NCBI GenBank assembly: GCA_023459795.1
Contig: JAEWSP010000003.1
Span: forward strand, 1 to 64,000
Direction of reading: 5' to 3'
DNA length: 64,000 nt
Source: Bacillota bacterium
GTDB taxonomy: Bacteria > Bacillota_I > Bacilli_A > RFN20 > CAG-288
The notes beneath the pieces were generated by a model. It searched no databases and had not been told where the DNA came from. It worked only from the letters and a program-made list of their open reading frames with translations. The translations under genes and the position numbers were made by a program. Shown one piece after another: positions 1 through 9,086 of the stretch. The first letter of the stretch is position 1. Each line of letters opens with the position of its first letter.

Positions 1-24
1 TCTGATCCGTCGTGTATTTCATCG

Positions 25-53
25 AAAAAGCCCCTCCTGTGGCTTCGGGGCGG
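25..53 (-). terminator. Rho-independent terminator of the giant membrane gene
   Basis: Read on the minus strand, a GCCCC/GGGGC stem is followed by TTTTT. It lies about 70 bases after the stop of the 1615-residue gene and just beyond a second, longer hairpin. Confidence 0.7.
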
Positions 54-55
54 CC

Positions 56-85
56 GATGAACGAAGGGCATGCCCTTCGTTCATC
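56..85. repeat. Perfect 30-bp palindrome
   Basis: Positions 56-70 and 71-85 are exact reverse complements with no spacer (centre GGGCATGCCC). It lies between the stop codon of the giant gene and its T-tailed terminator, so the 3' end of that transcript would carry two hairpins in tandem. It could be an mRNA-stabilising hairpin or a protein binding site. Confidence 0.75.
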
Positions 86-120
86 ACTGGCCTACTCCTC
101 GGTCCAACATTTGGGGTTCA

Positions 121-3100
121 CTACATAGCAGCAGTCTGGAGGTAGGCATCCAGTTCCTGACCAAACTCCGGAGTAAGGAGCGCGTATGTCGTCTCGCTTC
201 CATCTGCGGAGAGGCTATAGAAGTCTGTTCCGGAATACGGGCAGTCATAAGGGAAGTAAGCAGGATACTGGACGTGGGCCGTATGGGCAGCCTCGAAGAC
301 AGGCTGCAGCTCCGGAATCGTGACAATCATGTGGAGGAGTCCGGCGACAAGCTCGCTGGCGAAGTCGGAACGGAGGACGTTGCCGTCCTGATCTTCTGCT
401 ACTACCTTGAGCTGGGTGGCAGGGTCAGTCGTATAGAAGAGAGTAGCGGCAATCAGATCGTGGAAGAAGGAGGAGCTGCCAAGAGCAGCGGTAAGTCCCG
501 CCATGGAAGTAACGTTCTTCACGTTCGTCATTCTGCCTTCCAGAGTGAACAGGACATTATCCAGGCACTCCAGGCTTTGGAATGCCTTCGACTTCTCAAG
601 GCCGCCTTCTGCCGTCTTTCCTAGATCCTTGTAGTTGGCAAAGAAGATTTCCTTTAGACGGGCAGGAATCTTCTCGTCCCCGTAAGGAAGGGAGATCGGA
701 TCATGGAAGAGTCCTTCGATGACGGTAGGATCGGTTGTCTTCATAAGGCTGGAGAAGATATACGGGATCTGCTGACGGAAGAGGTACATGTCTCCCATGT
801 AGTAGAAGAGACGGGTAGGCAGGGACTTGATATCATCGAACTTGGCCTTCGTCGAGAAATAATCCTCGTAGGTGTATTTTTCATGGGCTTCTTCGTCCGT
901 GGTCTTGTCGTATACCATGTCGAAGCAGTCATCCAGGTCATGTTCCCAGTACGTGATGTCTTCATCAGTGGTTCCGAGATGGACATAGTAGTTGATAGGA
1001 TAGATTGTGGCGGCATTGCTTTCCATGAGAAGGGATTCGAACTTCGGACCGATCACCTTGCGGAAGACAGCAATCGCTGCCCTGTGGAGAAGAGGAGAAG
1101 CGTTGATACGTTTCATGATCCCCTTGAACAGTTCCGGACGTCCGTCAGCAATGAAGACTGCCGCATAAGGATTCATATCCTTGATAGCCTGGGAGGTAAG
1201 ACCGATTCCGGAGATATCCAGAAGGTCCTGGCTGTAGGATTGGAACTCTTCTACCCAGAGGCTGTTCTGATCCATGTTTCCAAGAAGGGACATAAGCGTG
1301 GAGTTATCGGCAGCATCCTCTCCGTTGCCAAGCGTGATGGCAGTACGGAACTGTTGCTTGGAAGAGAGGAACTGATAGAAGAATCCGCTGACAGGGCTAA
1401 GAGAGGAACCCTTCTTTACGGAAGTAAAGAGCTTGGAAGAGCCAAGCTCTGAAAGAACGGTCGTAATCTTGTTCGTCTCTTCGCTGCTGAGAGAGAGAAG
1501 AACGCTCGGGTGGGCGGCAAGACGGGTCATAAGCATTTCTCCGCTTTCATCCTTGGAAGAAATCATCTTGGCGATATCGGCAAGGATATCGACTTCCGAC
1601 TTGATCTGCTCTGCCGTTAGGACAGTAGAATTCCCGTAGATCATTCCCCAGTCGATGGACTTGAACATAGAGGAGATGCTATCCGGAATGGCAATGCCTT
1701 CCTTGGCAAAGAAGTCGAAGAAGGAAGGAATATACGTAGCGCATAAGCCACGGATGTAATCATCTTCCAGGATGGCCGCATTTGCTTCATCATGTACGAA
1801 GGCACGGAGATGGAAAGAAGAGAAATCCTTGTTCTTAAGCTGGCTTAGGAAGACATTTTCCTGGCCGAACTTCAGAAGCTTCATCATATTGGCAATCTCG
1901 CCGACAGTTGTCACCTTGCAGGAAACCGTCACGCTTTCGGCATCTTCCGCACGGGATTTCTTGCCTGTCAGTTCCACGGTCTTTGTGGTAGAGGACCAGG
2001 AAAGGTCTTCCCCGTAGAAAGCAGGATTAAAGACATTGGAGCCATAGTCCGGAAGCCCGAGCTCTGTGAAGATATCGGCCTTCTTGAAGAGGGCATATCC
2101 GATCTTGGAAAGGACATCTCCGCTCGTCCCTTTCTGTTTCACATCGGTATAGAAGTTGGAAGAAAGGAATGCCGTAGCAAAGGCATTGAGGTCATCCGTA
2201 TCCGCTACCCTGAGGTAGTGCTTCATATCATTCTTGATCTCTTCGAAATTCAGCTTGTTGATCAATGGAATCAAAGTCTTGAACGTATCCAGGTCTTCCT
2301 TGATCTTTGCCTTGTTCTTGGTATCGCAGATGAAGGTACGGAAATCTTCGATGTCCAGAGTGATTCCGCTGTTTGCGAGGAATTCGTGGACCTTGTCGAC
2401 GGCTTTGGAAAGAACGTTGCGGGAAATGAAGCTGGAATCGTAAACATCCTTGAACATATCGACCAAGGCATCCGAATCCGAAATGGACTTCAGAGTCGTA
2501 AGGGAAACGTCTCCGGAAGCTACTTCTCCGAAGAATTTTGCATTCTTCTGGAGACTCTTAAGCAGGTTAACCAGGTTTCCGATTTCTCCCGTCGACTCGT
2601 CTCCCCAGACAAGGCTTTCCAGAACAGAATCATCCGGAATGATGGTGGCATACTTGGAAAGGGTGTCCCTGGAAAAGAGGTTCTGGATAACCGTCTTCAG
2701 GTTCAGGTTCTTGGTCTGTGCCAGAGTCTCAGCGCTTTCTTCGGTAGGATTGAAGAGCTGGGAATTGGCAATGATGGAAAGGAGAGAACCGATTGCTTCC
2801 GGATCCAAGCCAAGGATTTTCTCCTCCTTGGTGGAATCTGCCTTGACAAGGTCATACATCTTTCTCATCTTCGGAAGGAGGACGATCAGTTTCGACATAT
2901 CCGAAGTAAAATTGCTGTCATCATAGTTGAAGCTATAGGCATTCAATCCGAAGAGCAGGGAATCCGTAGAGGAATCCGTAGAGGCAGCAGCCTGGGCGAG
3001 GAATGCTTTCATGAGGACCGGATAGATAGACTTGAAGAGGCTGGATTTGAGGGAAACATTCAGGATATCCTGGATTTCCGTGCAGATAGGCTCCGTCAGA

Positions 3101-4968
3101 GTCTTGATGATGCTCCAGTCCATATTGTCCGTCCAGACAATAGGTCTAGTTGGATCCCTAAGAATATCCAGAATACTGAAAGCCGTGTTCACTTCCGCCT
3201 TCAGGTTATTCGAAGTCTCGCTGTCGAGATTGTCCAGAACCGTCTGGACCTTGGTATCGGAAAGATAAGGGGCAAGACCGCCGAAAGCAGTAGGATTCGT
3301 CTTAACCAAGCTCTTCACAAGGCTTCCGACCTTCAGCTTGGACAGGATGCCCAGAGAGAGAAGGCCGTCCTCTCCTGTTACGATCTGCTGGATGGCTTCC
3401 CGCTTCGTATCATCCTTCATCGCCGAAAGAAGAGAATCCGTGGCGGTTCCCGCTAACGAAGAACTGATATCGAGTCCCAGGACTTTCAAAAGCTTCAAAA
3501 GGTTCTTAACAATGCTTCCTAAATCCTTGGACCAGTCGATGTCATCGTACTGGGACGTCTCTTCCGGAAGAAGCGTGTATCCCTTGGAAGCAAGGGATCT
3601 GCCAAAACCGGAAAGGATGATTCCGAGATTCTTCTTCACGAAATCCATGCTGCCGAACTTGTTCATCACGGTAACAAGGGCTTCGATATCTTCATCTGTG
3701 TAGGTAGAAGTAGCCATCTTGAAATCCGAAGAACTGAAGTTATTGTTCACAATAACGGAAGACAGGATATATTTGTATACCTTTTCGTAGACGCTCCGTA
3801 CAGCCGTAATATCATTGCTCCAGTCGATATCGGAGAAATCCAGCTGATCCAGAGGAATATTGGAAGAGGAGGAGGCAATAGATATGCCCATATCGATAAG
3901 CGGAGGAATCAAAGCCATTATCGTGGAATTATTGAGAACAGAGGCCAGAACTGCATCCATAACATTGGCAGAGAGGAGGACGCTGAGGTTGAGGGTTATC
4001 TGTCCGCCTTGGCTTTCGATAACCTGATTGGAAATTACCGGTTGGACGACGTCGAAAGTCGAGGAAATCAGGGAATCCAAGGAGACCTCCGTTCCGTTCA
4101 TGTTCGTCTTCGATACCTGATTCATTAGGGCAGAATCGAAATGTTTGCTTGTGTAAAGCTTGGAGAAGGCAGAATTATCGTAGGCACTGACAAACGTCTG
4201 GAAGGTAGAAAGAGTGTCGGTAGTACCAAGGGAAGTCATTGTCTTGGTGATATTGTCGGCGTTCTTGACGGCTGTTCTGCCGAGAGCGGAGATCGGCGCC
4301 AGAAGGGCTGCCGAGAAGATCAGTTCCTGAACGGCTCCCAAAGCTCCGCCACCAAGACGAAGAATCGGGTATTTCTTTTTCTTTTCCGTGGAGACACGGT
4401 TCTTATCATCCGTAAGGCCTTTGACAATTTCCGTTCCTTTCCGGCTGCCCCGGAAAGCTTTCGTCTGAAGACGTTTCCGGCGTTTGGCTTCCTTGGAAGT
4501 CTCAATCGGAAGGAACCAACGGAAAATACTGTTATATACAATAGCCGTAAGGAGGGAAATCAATAGCTGGGTGAGAATCATAAGGAGAAGGAAGACGATA
4601 TAGGAAAGAACCAGTTCGACAATGGCAATGGCAGTTGCATAGATGGAGACACCGTTCATCGGGGAGATGAAGCCGGTGCTCGTAAGAAGGTTCGCCAAAG
4701 TCTCCACTACTGTAGTCACCTGAACTTCTGTCCCATTTACACCAATTGGCGAAATATGAAGATTCGATAAGTCGATATTGCAGATGTTCCTGGTAATTGC
4801 CGGAGTCGTAAAGATCCAGACAACCATGAGGACTCCCTTCAGGACAGTCTTCAGAGTTGTCTTGAAAAGACCTTTGAGAAGGCCGGCAATCATGGCAAGG
4901 ACGGAGCAGGCAATAATGAAGATGAGACATATGTTGAATGCCAGTGTGACAATACTTCCAATGTCCAT
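121..4968 (-). CDS. Giant multi-pass membrane protein of unknown function (1615 aa)
   Basis: I do not recognise this protein. The first 235 residues hold about five hydrophobic segments (near 8-30, 40-58, 105-145 as a pair, and 205-232) with a very basic loop at about 155-200 (KEAKRRKRLQ). This layout is reminiscent of CvpA-type membrane proteins, but that is only a resemblance. The remaining 1380 residues are rich in Ser, Asp, Leu and Lys, look alpha-helical and have no evident transmembrane helix, Cys cluster or enzyme motif. Codon use matches the neighbours, so there is no sign of recent transfer. The start is supported by AAAGGA nine bases upstream and an extended -10 promoter. Transcribed alone, divergently from the CPBP protease gene, and closed by tandem hairpins. 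A surface scaffold or very large adhesin-like protein is possible but unproven. Confidence 0.85.
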   Translation of the reverse strand: MDIGSIVTLAFNICLIFIIACSVLAMIAGLLKGLFKTTLKTVLKGVLMVVWIFTTPAITRNICNIDLSNLHISPIGVNGTEVQVTTVVETLANLLTSTGFISPMNGVSIYATAIAIVELVLSYIVFLLLMILTQLLISLLTAIVYNSIFRWFLPIETSKEAKRRKRLQTKAFRGSRKGTEIVKGLTDDKNRVSTEKKKKYPILRLGGGALGAVQELIFSAALLAPISALGRTAVKNADNITKTMTSLGTTDTLSTFQTFVSAYDNSAFSKLYTSKHFDSALMNQVSKTNMNGTEVSLDSLISSTFDVVQPVISNQVIESQGGQITLNLSVLLSANVMDAVLASVLNNSTIMALIPPLIDMGISIASSSSNIPLDQLDFSDIDWSNDITAVRSVYEKVYKYILSSVIVNNNFSSSDFKMATSTYTDEDIEALVTVMNKFGSMDFVKKNLGIILSGFGRSLASKGYTLLPEETSQYDDIDWSKDLGSIVKNLLKLLKVLGLDISSSLAGTATDSLLSAMKDDTKREAIQQIVTGEDGLLSLGILSKLKVGSLVKSLVKTNPTAFGGLAPYLSDTKVQTVLDNLDSETSNNLKAEVNTAFSILDILRDPTRPIVWTDNMDWSIIKTLTEPICTEIQDILNVSLKSSLFKSIYPVLMKAFLAQAAASTDSSTDSLLFGLNAYSFNYDDSNFTSDMSKLIVLLPKMRKMYDLVKADSTKEEKILGLDPEAIGSLLSIIANSQLFNPTEESAETLAQTKNLNLKTVIQNLFSRDTLSKYATIIPDDSVLESLVWGDESTGEIGNLVNLLKSLQKNAKFFGEVASGDVSLTTLKSISDSDALVDMFKDVYDSSFISRNVLSKAVDKVHEFLANSGITLDIEDFRTFICDTKNKAKIKEDLDTFKTLIPLINKLNFEEIKNDMKHYLRVADTDDLNAFATAFLSSNFYTDVKQKGTSGDVLSKIGYALFKKADIFTELGLPDYGSNVFNPAFYGEDLSWSSTTKTVELTGKKSRAEDAESVTVSCKVTTVGEIANMMKLLKFGQENVFLSQLKNKDFSSFHLRAFVHDEANAAILEDDYIRGLCATYIPSFFDFFAKEGIAIPDSISSMFKSIDWGMIYGNSTVLTAEQIKSEVDILADIAKMISSKDESGEMLMTRLAAHPSVLLSLSSEETNKITTVLSELGSSKLFTSVKKGSSLSPVSGFFYQFLSSKQQFRTAITLGNGEDAADNSTLMSLLGNMDQNSLWVEEFQSYSQDLLDISGIGLTSQAIKDMNPYAAVFIADGRPELFKGIMKRINASPLLHRAAIAVFRKVIGPKFESLLMESNAATIYPINYYVHLGTTDEDITYWEHDLDDCFDMVYDKTTDEEAHEKYTYEDYFSTKAKFDDIKSLPTRLFYYMGDMYLFRQQIPYIFSSLMKTTDPTVIEGLFHDPISLPYGDEKIPARLKEIFFANYKDLGKTAEGGLEKSKAFQSLECLDNVLFTLEGRMTNVKNVTSMAGLTAALGSSSFFHDLIAATLFYTTDPATQLKVVAEDQDGNVLRSDFASELVAGLLHMIVTIPELQPVFEAAHTAHVQYPAYFPYDCPYSGTDFYSLSADGSETTYALLTPEFGQELDAYLQTAAM

Positions 4969-5020
4969 GTTGTTTGTTCCTTTATATATATCTAATAAAA
5001 AACCTTTTACGGATAGAATT

Positions 5021-5029
5021 ATTATACCA
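5021..5029 (-). promoter_or_regulatory. Extended -10 promoter of the giant membrane gene
   Basis: On the minus strand TGGTATAAT (TGn plus a perfect -10) lies about 50 bases before the start codon. No good -35 is visible, as expected of an extended -10 promoter. Confidence 0.6.
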
Positions 5030-5077
5030 AATTACTTAAACTACTAAGGAAGAAAATAGTCCTGAGGATAGAAAGAA

Positions 5078-6064
5078 ATGGAAATATATACGCCAAAAGA
5101 AAGCCCGGACAACGAATACCGGAAAGAAAAGAAGCCGGAGCCGGAAGAGAGAGTCTTCCCTCCCCGTTCCGAATTGAATGAAAAACTACCGATTGCCGAG
5201 AAATGGATGCTTTTTGTCGTGGGTTTCTTAGGCTTCCAGCTTTTTGGTTCCTTGATCAATACTTTCATCAATGTTTTCGTCAAAAACGGAACCATTTCCA
5301 GTGGAACCGGCGGGGCATTGACCCTTTTCATCTCCTATCTCACCATTGTTCTTGCCTTCGTGCTTCTCCTGGTCTTCGACCGGGAAAGGAATATCATTCC
5401 TATCGGAAAAGGCTTCAAGAATTACAAGTCCTACCTTTTCGGCTTGGGAGGCTTTGTCTGCCTTTATCTTGTGAACCTGGTTTTCACTTCCCTGTATTCG
5501 GCAACCGTCCCCGATATCTATGGTGCAAATGCCAATCAGGACGGAATCGTGACTTATGCCCAGTCTTCTCCTGTCATCATGTTCCTGACAGTCGTCTTCT
5601 TGGCTCCTTTCCTGGAGGAGCTTACCTATAGGGGAGGACTTCTCGATATCGTCGGCCATAAGCAGAAGTACCGGTGGCTAGGACTTGTTCTCTCCGCTGT
5701 CCTCTTCGGCCTTATCCACTTCAACGGGTTGATCTACCTCTTTATCCATCAGATCTTGAGTGTAGATATTAATAGCGATCTATCCCAGCAACTGATGGCG
5801 CAATACGAAATCACCTCTGCAGCCCAGGCATGGAATCTTTATCTCAACGAATGGCTGAACCTTCCGATCTATATCTGCATGGGATTAATCCTGGGAGGGG
5901 CCTATGTCTTAAGCGGAGATATCAGTTCCTCGATGACTACCCATGTCCTGAACAACCTTTTAGCAATGGTTCAAGTCCTGCTCCTCTCTTCTTCTGCTTT
6001 AGCATCGACCGGTGCTCTCTCCCTCTTTGCTTTTTCTAGCAGCCAGCCCTTATTCCTTTTATGA
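5078..6064 (+). CDS. CPBP family intramembrane metalloprotease
   Basis: A 328-residue multi-pass membrane protein of the CPBP (CAAX protease and bacteriocin-processing, Abi) family. The three family motifs are present: EELTYRGG at about 180-187 (EExxxR), GLIHFNG with His at about 213, and THVLNN near 287-292 (HxxxN). These Glu and His residues bind the catalytic zinc in the membrane. The N-terminal 45 residues are charged and cytosolic. Members process prenylated proteins or peptides, or give bacteriocin self-immunity; the substrate here is unknown. The stop codon overlaps the start of the TraX-like gene by four bases (ATGA), so the two are translationally coupled. Confidence 0.85.
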   Translation: MEIYTPKESPDNEYRKEKKPEPEERVFPPRSELNEKLPIAEKWMLFVVGFLGFQLFGSLINTFINVFVKNGTISSGTGGALTLFISYLTIVLAFVLLLVFDRERNIIPIGKGFKNYKSYLFGLGGFVCLYLVNLVFTSLYSATVPDIYGANANQDGIVTYAQSSPVIMFLTVVFLAPFLEELTYRGGLLDIVGHKQKYRWLGLVLSAVLFGLIHFNGLIYLFIHQILSVDINSDLSQQLMAQYEITSAAQAWNLYLNEWLNLPIYICMGLILGGAYVLSGDISSSMTTHVLNNLLAMVQVLLLSSSALASTGALSLFAFSSSQPLFLL

Positions 6065-7014
6065 AACAAACAGAAAGAAAACATCCGCTTGGCCTCTCCT
6101 CCCTCGCCCTGAAGTTCATCGCCCTCTTTTTCATGACCTTGGACCATGTTGGTCTCCTTTTCTTCACCAGGGGAGAAGGTCCGGCCCCGGCAGAACCATA
6201 CTATGCACTCCGTGCAATCGGAAAGATGGCTTTTCCTATTTTTGCCTTCGTTTCCGTAGAATCTATCTACCATACCAAGAATCCGAAGAAGTATATGTTA
6301 AGGCTTCTTATTGCCGCAGTGTCCCTTGACCTAGTCGGATATATCACCGGAGCGATAGCCAAGATTCCGGTTGCCGACAACCCGATTCTCGGCAATGCCT
6401 TCACGGATATCTTCCTTGGAGTAGTGATGGTCTATTTCCTGAAAAAGAAGAACTGGTATTCCTTCTTTGCCCTCATCCCTTTCCTTTATGAGTTCTTAAG
6501 CTGCATCTGGATCAACGACTCCTACGGAACCCTCTTCAAAACAGACTGGTCTGCCTACTCGGCAGTTCTGTTCCTCTTCCTGTTCCTTTCCCGGGAGATT
6601 GCTCTCCATTATCTCCATAAGCAGGCAAACGACATCCAGATTCCGGATCAGGACTATGAAGCCTTGTACGGAAAGACAGCCATCAAGATCAGCGAATCCG
6701 TCGGGGTCCTGGCCTGCGGTATAACTTTCTACCTGGTCTACCGGCTTTCCGGTTCGACCTACTTCCTTCCGGGAAGAGGGGAGTACGTTCCGATCGGAAC
6801 GTATTCCGTTATCTCCATTGTCTTCCTCCTCTTCTACAACGGAGAGAGAGGATACAAAGACAGCCATAAAGCTATCCGCTGGTTCTTCTACCTGTATTAT
6901 CCGCTTCATCTTCTCGTTCTTTCCCTGCTTAGCCTTCGCTACGGAGTGCTAAGTTCCTATCTTGGGGAAGAATCCCTAAGCATCCTTGTTGCTAACCTTC
7001 CCTGTTTCCACTAG
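6061..7014 (+). CDS. TraX-like polytopic membrane protein
   Basis: A 317-residue protein with eight to nine hydrophobic segments. The N-terminal pattern LKFIALFFMTLDHVG (about residues 17-31) matches the opening of TraX family proteins, named after the F-plasmid pilin N-acetyltransferase. Chromosomal Bacillota homologues are of unknown function and are related to membrane acyltransferases, so a surface acylation role is possible. It follows the CPBP protease with a four-base overlap and precedes thioredoxin by 24 bases, suggesting one transcript. No conjugation gene is nearby. Confidence 0.7.
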   Translation: MKQTERKHPLGLSSLALKFIALFFMTLDHVGLLFFTRGEGPAPAEPYYALRAIGKMAFPIFAFVSVESIYHTKNPKKYMLRLLIAAVSLDLVGYITGAIAKIPVADNPILGNAFTDIFLGVVMVYFLKKKNWYSFFALIPFLYEFLSCIWINDSYGTLFKTDWSAYSAVLFLFLFLSREIALHYLHKQANDIQIPDQDYEALYGKTAIKISESVGVLACGITFYLVYRLSGSTYFLPGRGEYVPIGTYSVISIVFLLFYNGERGYKDSHKAIRWFFYLYYPLHLLVLSLLSLRYGVLSSYLGEESLSILVANLPCFH

Positions 7015-7038
7015 ACTGAATGCATAGGAGGCCGTAAC

Positions 7039-7383
7039 ATGATTGAAAAATTGGAAAACGGTGCCGACTTTGAAGAGAAGATCAAGACAGGAAACGTCGT
7101 CGTCGATTTCTTTGCTACCTGGTGCGGTCCTTGCCGCAGGATGGGACAGGAGATGGAGGAGCTTGAGGAAAGCTTCCCGTCCATCACTTTCCTGAAGGTG
7201 GATACGGACAGGTTCGGAGAACTCGCCCAGCAGTTCCTGGTCGCCTCGATTCCGAACATGGTCTTCTTCCAGAACGGCAAGAGGATTCCGGTCAAGGTCC
7301 AGGGAGAGAACATCGAGTCTCTCGTTGGCGGACTGGACGAAGAAAGTTTTGCCACCTGCCTGAAAGACAGCTTCGGGATTTAG
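7039..7383 (+). CDS. trxA: Thioredoxin
   Basis: A 114-residue thioredoxin-fold protein reducing disulfides in cytosolic proteins. The active site WCGPC is at residues 28-32, preceded by the usual VVVDFFATWCG strand, and the cis-proline loop IPNMVFF is present near residue 73. There is no signal peptide. An AGGAGG ribosome site sits eight bases before the ATG. Residue Arg after CGPC differs from the common Lys or Arg-Met pattern only slightly. It is the last gene of the CPBP-TraX-trx group and ends at a hairpin. Confidence 0.93.
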   Translation: MIEKLENGADFEEKIKTGNVVVDFFATWCGPCRRMGQEMEELEESFPSITFLKVDTDRFGELAQQFLVASIPNMVFFQNGKRIPVKVQGENIESLVGGLDEESFATCLKDSFGI

Positions 7384-7398
7384 GATTCATGAAGCCGA

Positions 7399-7436
7399 TT
7401 GAAAAGCCTGCAACCGCTGAGGTGCCGGCTTTTCAA
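7399..7436. terminator. Bidirectional hairpin between trxA and the 418-residue gene
   Basis: TTGAAAAGCC and GGCTTTTCAA form a perfect 10-bp stem around an 18-base loop. The A-tract and T-tract arms let it act for both convergent genes. Confidence 0.55.
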
Positions 7437-7484
7437 GTCCCCAAATGGCAAAATCCAAAGACCTTATTAGCCCTTTAGGAATAA

Positions 7485-8741
7485 TTAGCAATATGCTCGG
7501 ACCAGAACCGGCTCAATGTAAGAAGCTTCTTCGATAAGTTCGCCAACTCGTATGCACTGTCTCTCAGATCTATTCCTGGCTTCGGAAAGAAGGTTTTCTT
7601 GAGGAAGCAGAGGATAGGAACTGGATTCGGCAGAAGGATTCCATATCTTGAGGCTGCTATCGATGTACTTCGAAACGGAATCCAGATTGGTATGGATATT
7701 CTGTAAGACACGTCCGATCGTATATTGGTAGTTGCTGACGGAATCCAGGTTCTCCTGTATCTCTTCCAGCCTGGATAGAATCCGTTTCCGGAGTTTTTCC
7801 GACTCATAGGTATCGATACAGCCATTCGGACCGGAAAGCTTTTTGCACCTTGAGGATTCGAAGTAATCGACAAAGGAAGAAAGGGCAACGATATCCTCTT
7901 TATACTTATCCGCAATCTCCAGGGAAGAAGACAAAGCCTTATATTTTGATAAGGCGTCTTTATATTTCTTCCGGAAATAGTCGTGCGCTTCCTCGAGGTA
8001 GTAGTAATCAAAGATATTAGGTCGGTATGTTTTTCCGGCTTCGTCTATTGCTCTCTGCAAAGAAAGGTTTTCCGCTTCTTTTTGGATAACGGTATTGGCT
8101 TCTGCGATTTTGTCGTGAGGATTCTTTTCATACTCCTTAAGCTTCTTACGGTATGTCTTCTCTTTCGGATAATCTTTGATAGTAGCAATCATCCAGGAAA
8201 GGAACCATACATGCAGAAAGGAAACCGGGGGAAGGAATACTAGGAAGAGTTCCATGAATCCAAGCTCCAGCCAGATGTTGGTATTAGGATTCCCGGAATC
8301 CAGGAACAAGAAGAAACGGTAGAAGACGTTGTTCTGCAGAACATTGTTTCCTAAAACGCTATCGGCAATCAAAGAGGAAAGCAGGAATGCCGCTCCTAGG
8401 ACAAGACCAAGAACCACAAAGAAACCAAGCTTATCAAAATCCAGATGCCTTGTCTGCCGGAATCCTTTCTTGGGGGTTACATCAAGACCATCCAGCATAT
8501 GAAAACAGATGCTGGATGGGTCCAGTTTAGAAACCCGGATATCTTCATAGTCTTTGGTTTCTCTTCTTTGGTATTTGCTAAAACCGAGAAGAAGAAGATC
8601 TCCTCTCTTCTCCGAACCGGACTCATACCCGTATCTTCCCATCTCTTTGGCCGTCTTATCAGCAAGAAGACGGAAGTCTTCTTTTGTTTTAAATAAAGTC
8701 AGGACTTCCTTAATTTGCTGAATCACTAAACTTGGTTCCAT
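7485..8741 (-). CDS. Unknown membrane protein with a helical C-terminal half
   Basis: Not recognised. About 418 residues from the ATG (MEPSLV); a TTG three codons upstream is possible but sits too close to the AAAGGG ribosome site. The first 100 residues are soluble. Two hydrophobic hairpins follow near 105-128 and 160-190, with no charged active-site pattern. The C-terminal 220 residues are charged and look like coiled coil. It stands alone between the trxA hairpin and a small-RNA region, and has a TATAAT 30 bases before the start. Composition matches the neighbours. Confidence 0.75.
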   Translation of the reverse strand: MEPSLVIQQIKEVLTLFKTKEDFRLLADKTAKEMGRYGYESGSEKRGDLLLLGFSKYQRRETKDYEDIRVSKLDPSSICFHMLDGLDVTPKKGFRQTRHLDFDKLGFFVVLGLVLGAAFLLSSLIADSVLGNNVLQNNVFYRFFLFLDSGNPNTNIWLELGFMELFLVFLPPVSFLHVWFLSWMIATIKDYPKEKTYRKKLKEYEKNPHDKIAEANTVIQKEAENLSLQRAIDEAGKTYRPNIFDYYYLEEAHDYFRKKYKDALSKYKALSSSLEIADKYKEDIVALSSFVDYFESSRCKKLSGPNGCIDTYESEKLRKRILSRLEEIQENLDSVSNYQYTIGRVLQNIHTNLDSVSKYIDSSLKIWNPSAESSSYPLLPQENLLSEARNRSERQCIRVGELIEEASYIEPVLVRAYC

Positions 8742-8910
8742 CAGGCACAAATTCCCTTTGCTCTGATAATATTATAGTAAAGCACTGCGAACAAAGAGCT
8801 AAACCTAGGAACCTGCAAATCCATCTTCTTTTCTTGGTCATCTATGGTGAACGAATCGAGAAGAAACAAACCCGGAATCCACTAGCAGCGGTTCTCGGCA
8901 CAGCTAATAA

Positions 8911-8935
8911 AGCCAGGAAACCGTCCTGGTTTTTA
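8911..8935 (+). terminator. Orphan plus-strand terminator
   Basis: CCAGG and CCTGG form a stem around a seven-base loop, followed by TTTTTATTT. There is no plus-strand gene in the 1.5 kb upstream, so it may end a small RNA starting near 8780. Confidence 0.5.
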
Positions 8936-8966
8936 TTTGCACTGTCATATCTCTTTGGAAAGAAAT

Positions 8967-8996
8967 AAAAATAGCCGCCCATTTCTGAGCGGCTAT
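8967..8996 (-). terminator. Terminator of the tRNA-Ser transcript
   Basis: On the minus strand ATAGCCGC and GCGGCTAT pair around a ten-base loop and are followed by TTTTTA. It is about 90 bases after the tRNA 3' end. Confidence 0.75.
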
Positions 8997-9086
8997 CGAC
9001 CCGGTTGACGGTCTTATGCAGAACCATCCTCCGGAATACTACACCGAAACTGTATCTATCGGCTACAGGTTCGGATACAACGCCAC

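Larger units (their letters stand above)
8742..9086. other. Gene-poor spacer with a candidate small transcript and a tRNA trailer
   Basis: No credible protein gene. It holds TATAAT for the minus-strand 418-residue gene (8771-8776), a T-tailed terminator pointing along the plus strand (8911-8935) with no gene before it, and the roughly 90-base trailer between tRNA-Ser and its terminator. The trailer, read on the minus strand, can fold a CCGAA-C-CTGTA / TACAG-T-TTCGG hairpin and a second short stem (GGTTCT / AGACC). It lacks the SRP RNA GGAAG-AGCA signature. Confidence 0.45.

Noticed and set aside
2218..3456. A 412-codon open frame opposite the giant gene
   Set aside because: It lies wholly within the minus-strand gene, has odd Arg/Gly/Ile-rich composition and no ribosome site; it is a by-product of codon bias.
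8997..9086. SRP (4.5S) RNA next to tRNA-Ser
   Set aside because: The conserved GGAAG...AGCA helix 8 signature is missing, so only a structured trailer is claimed.
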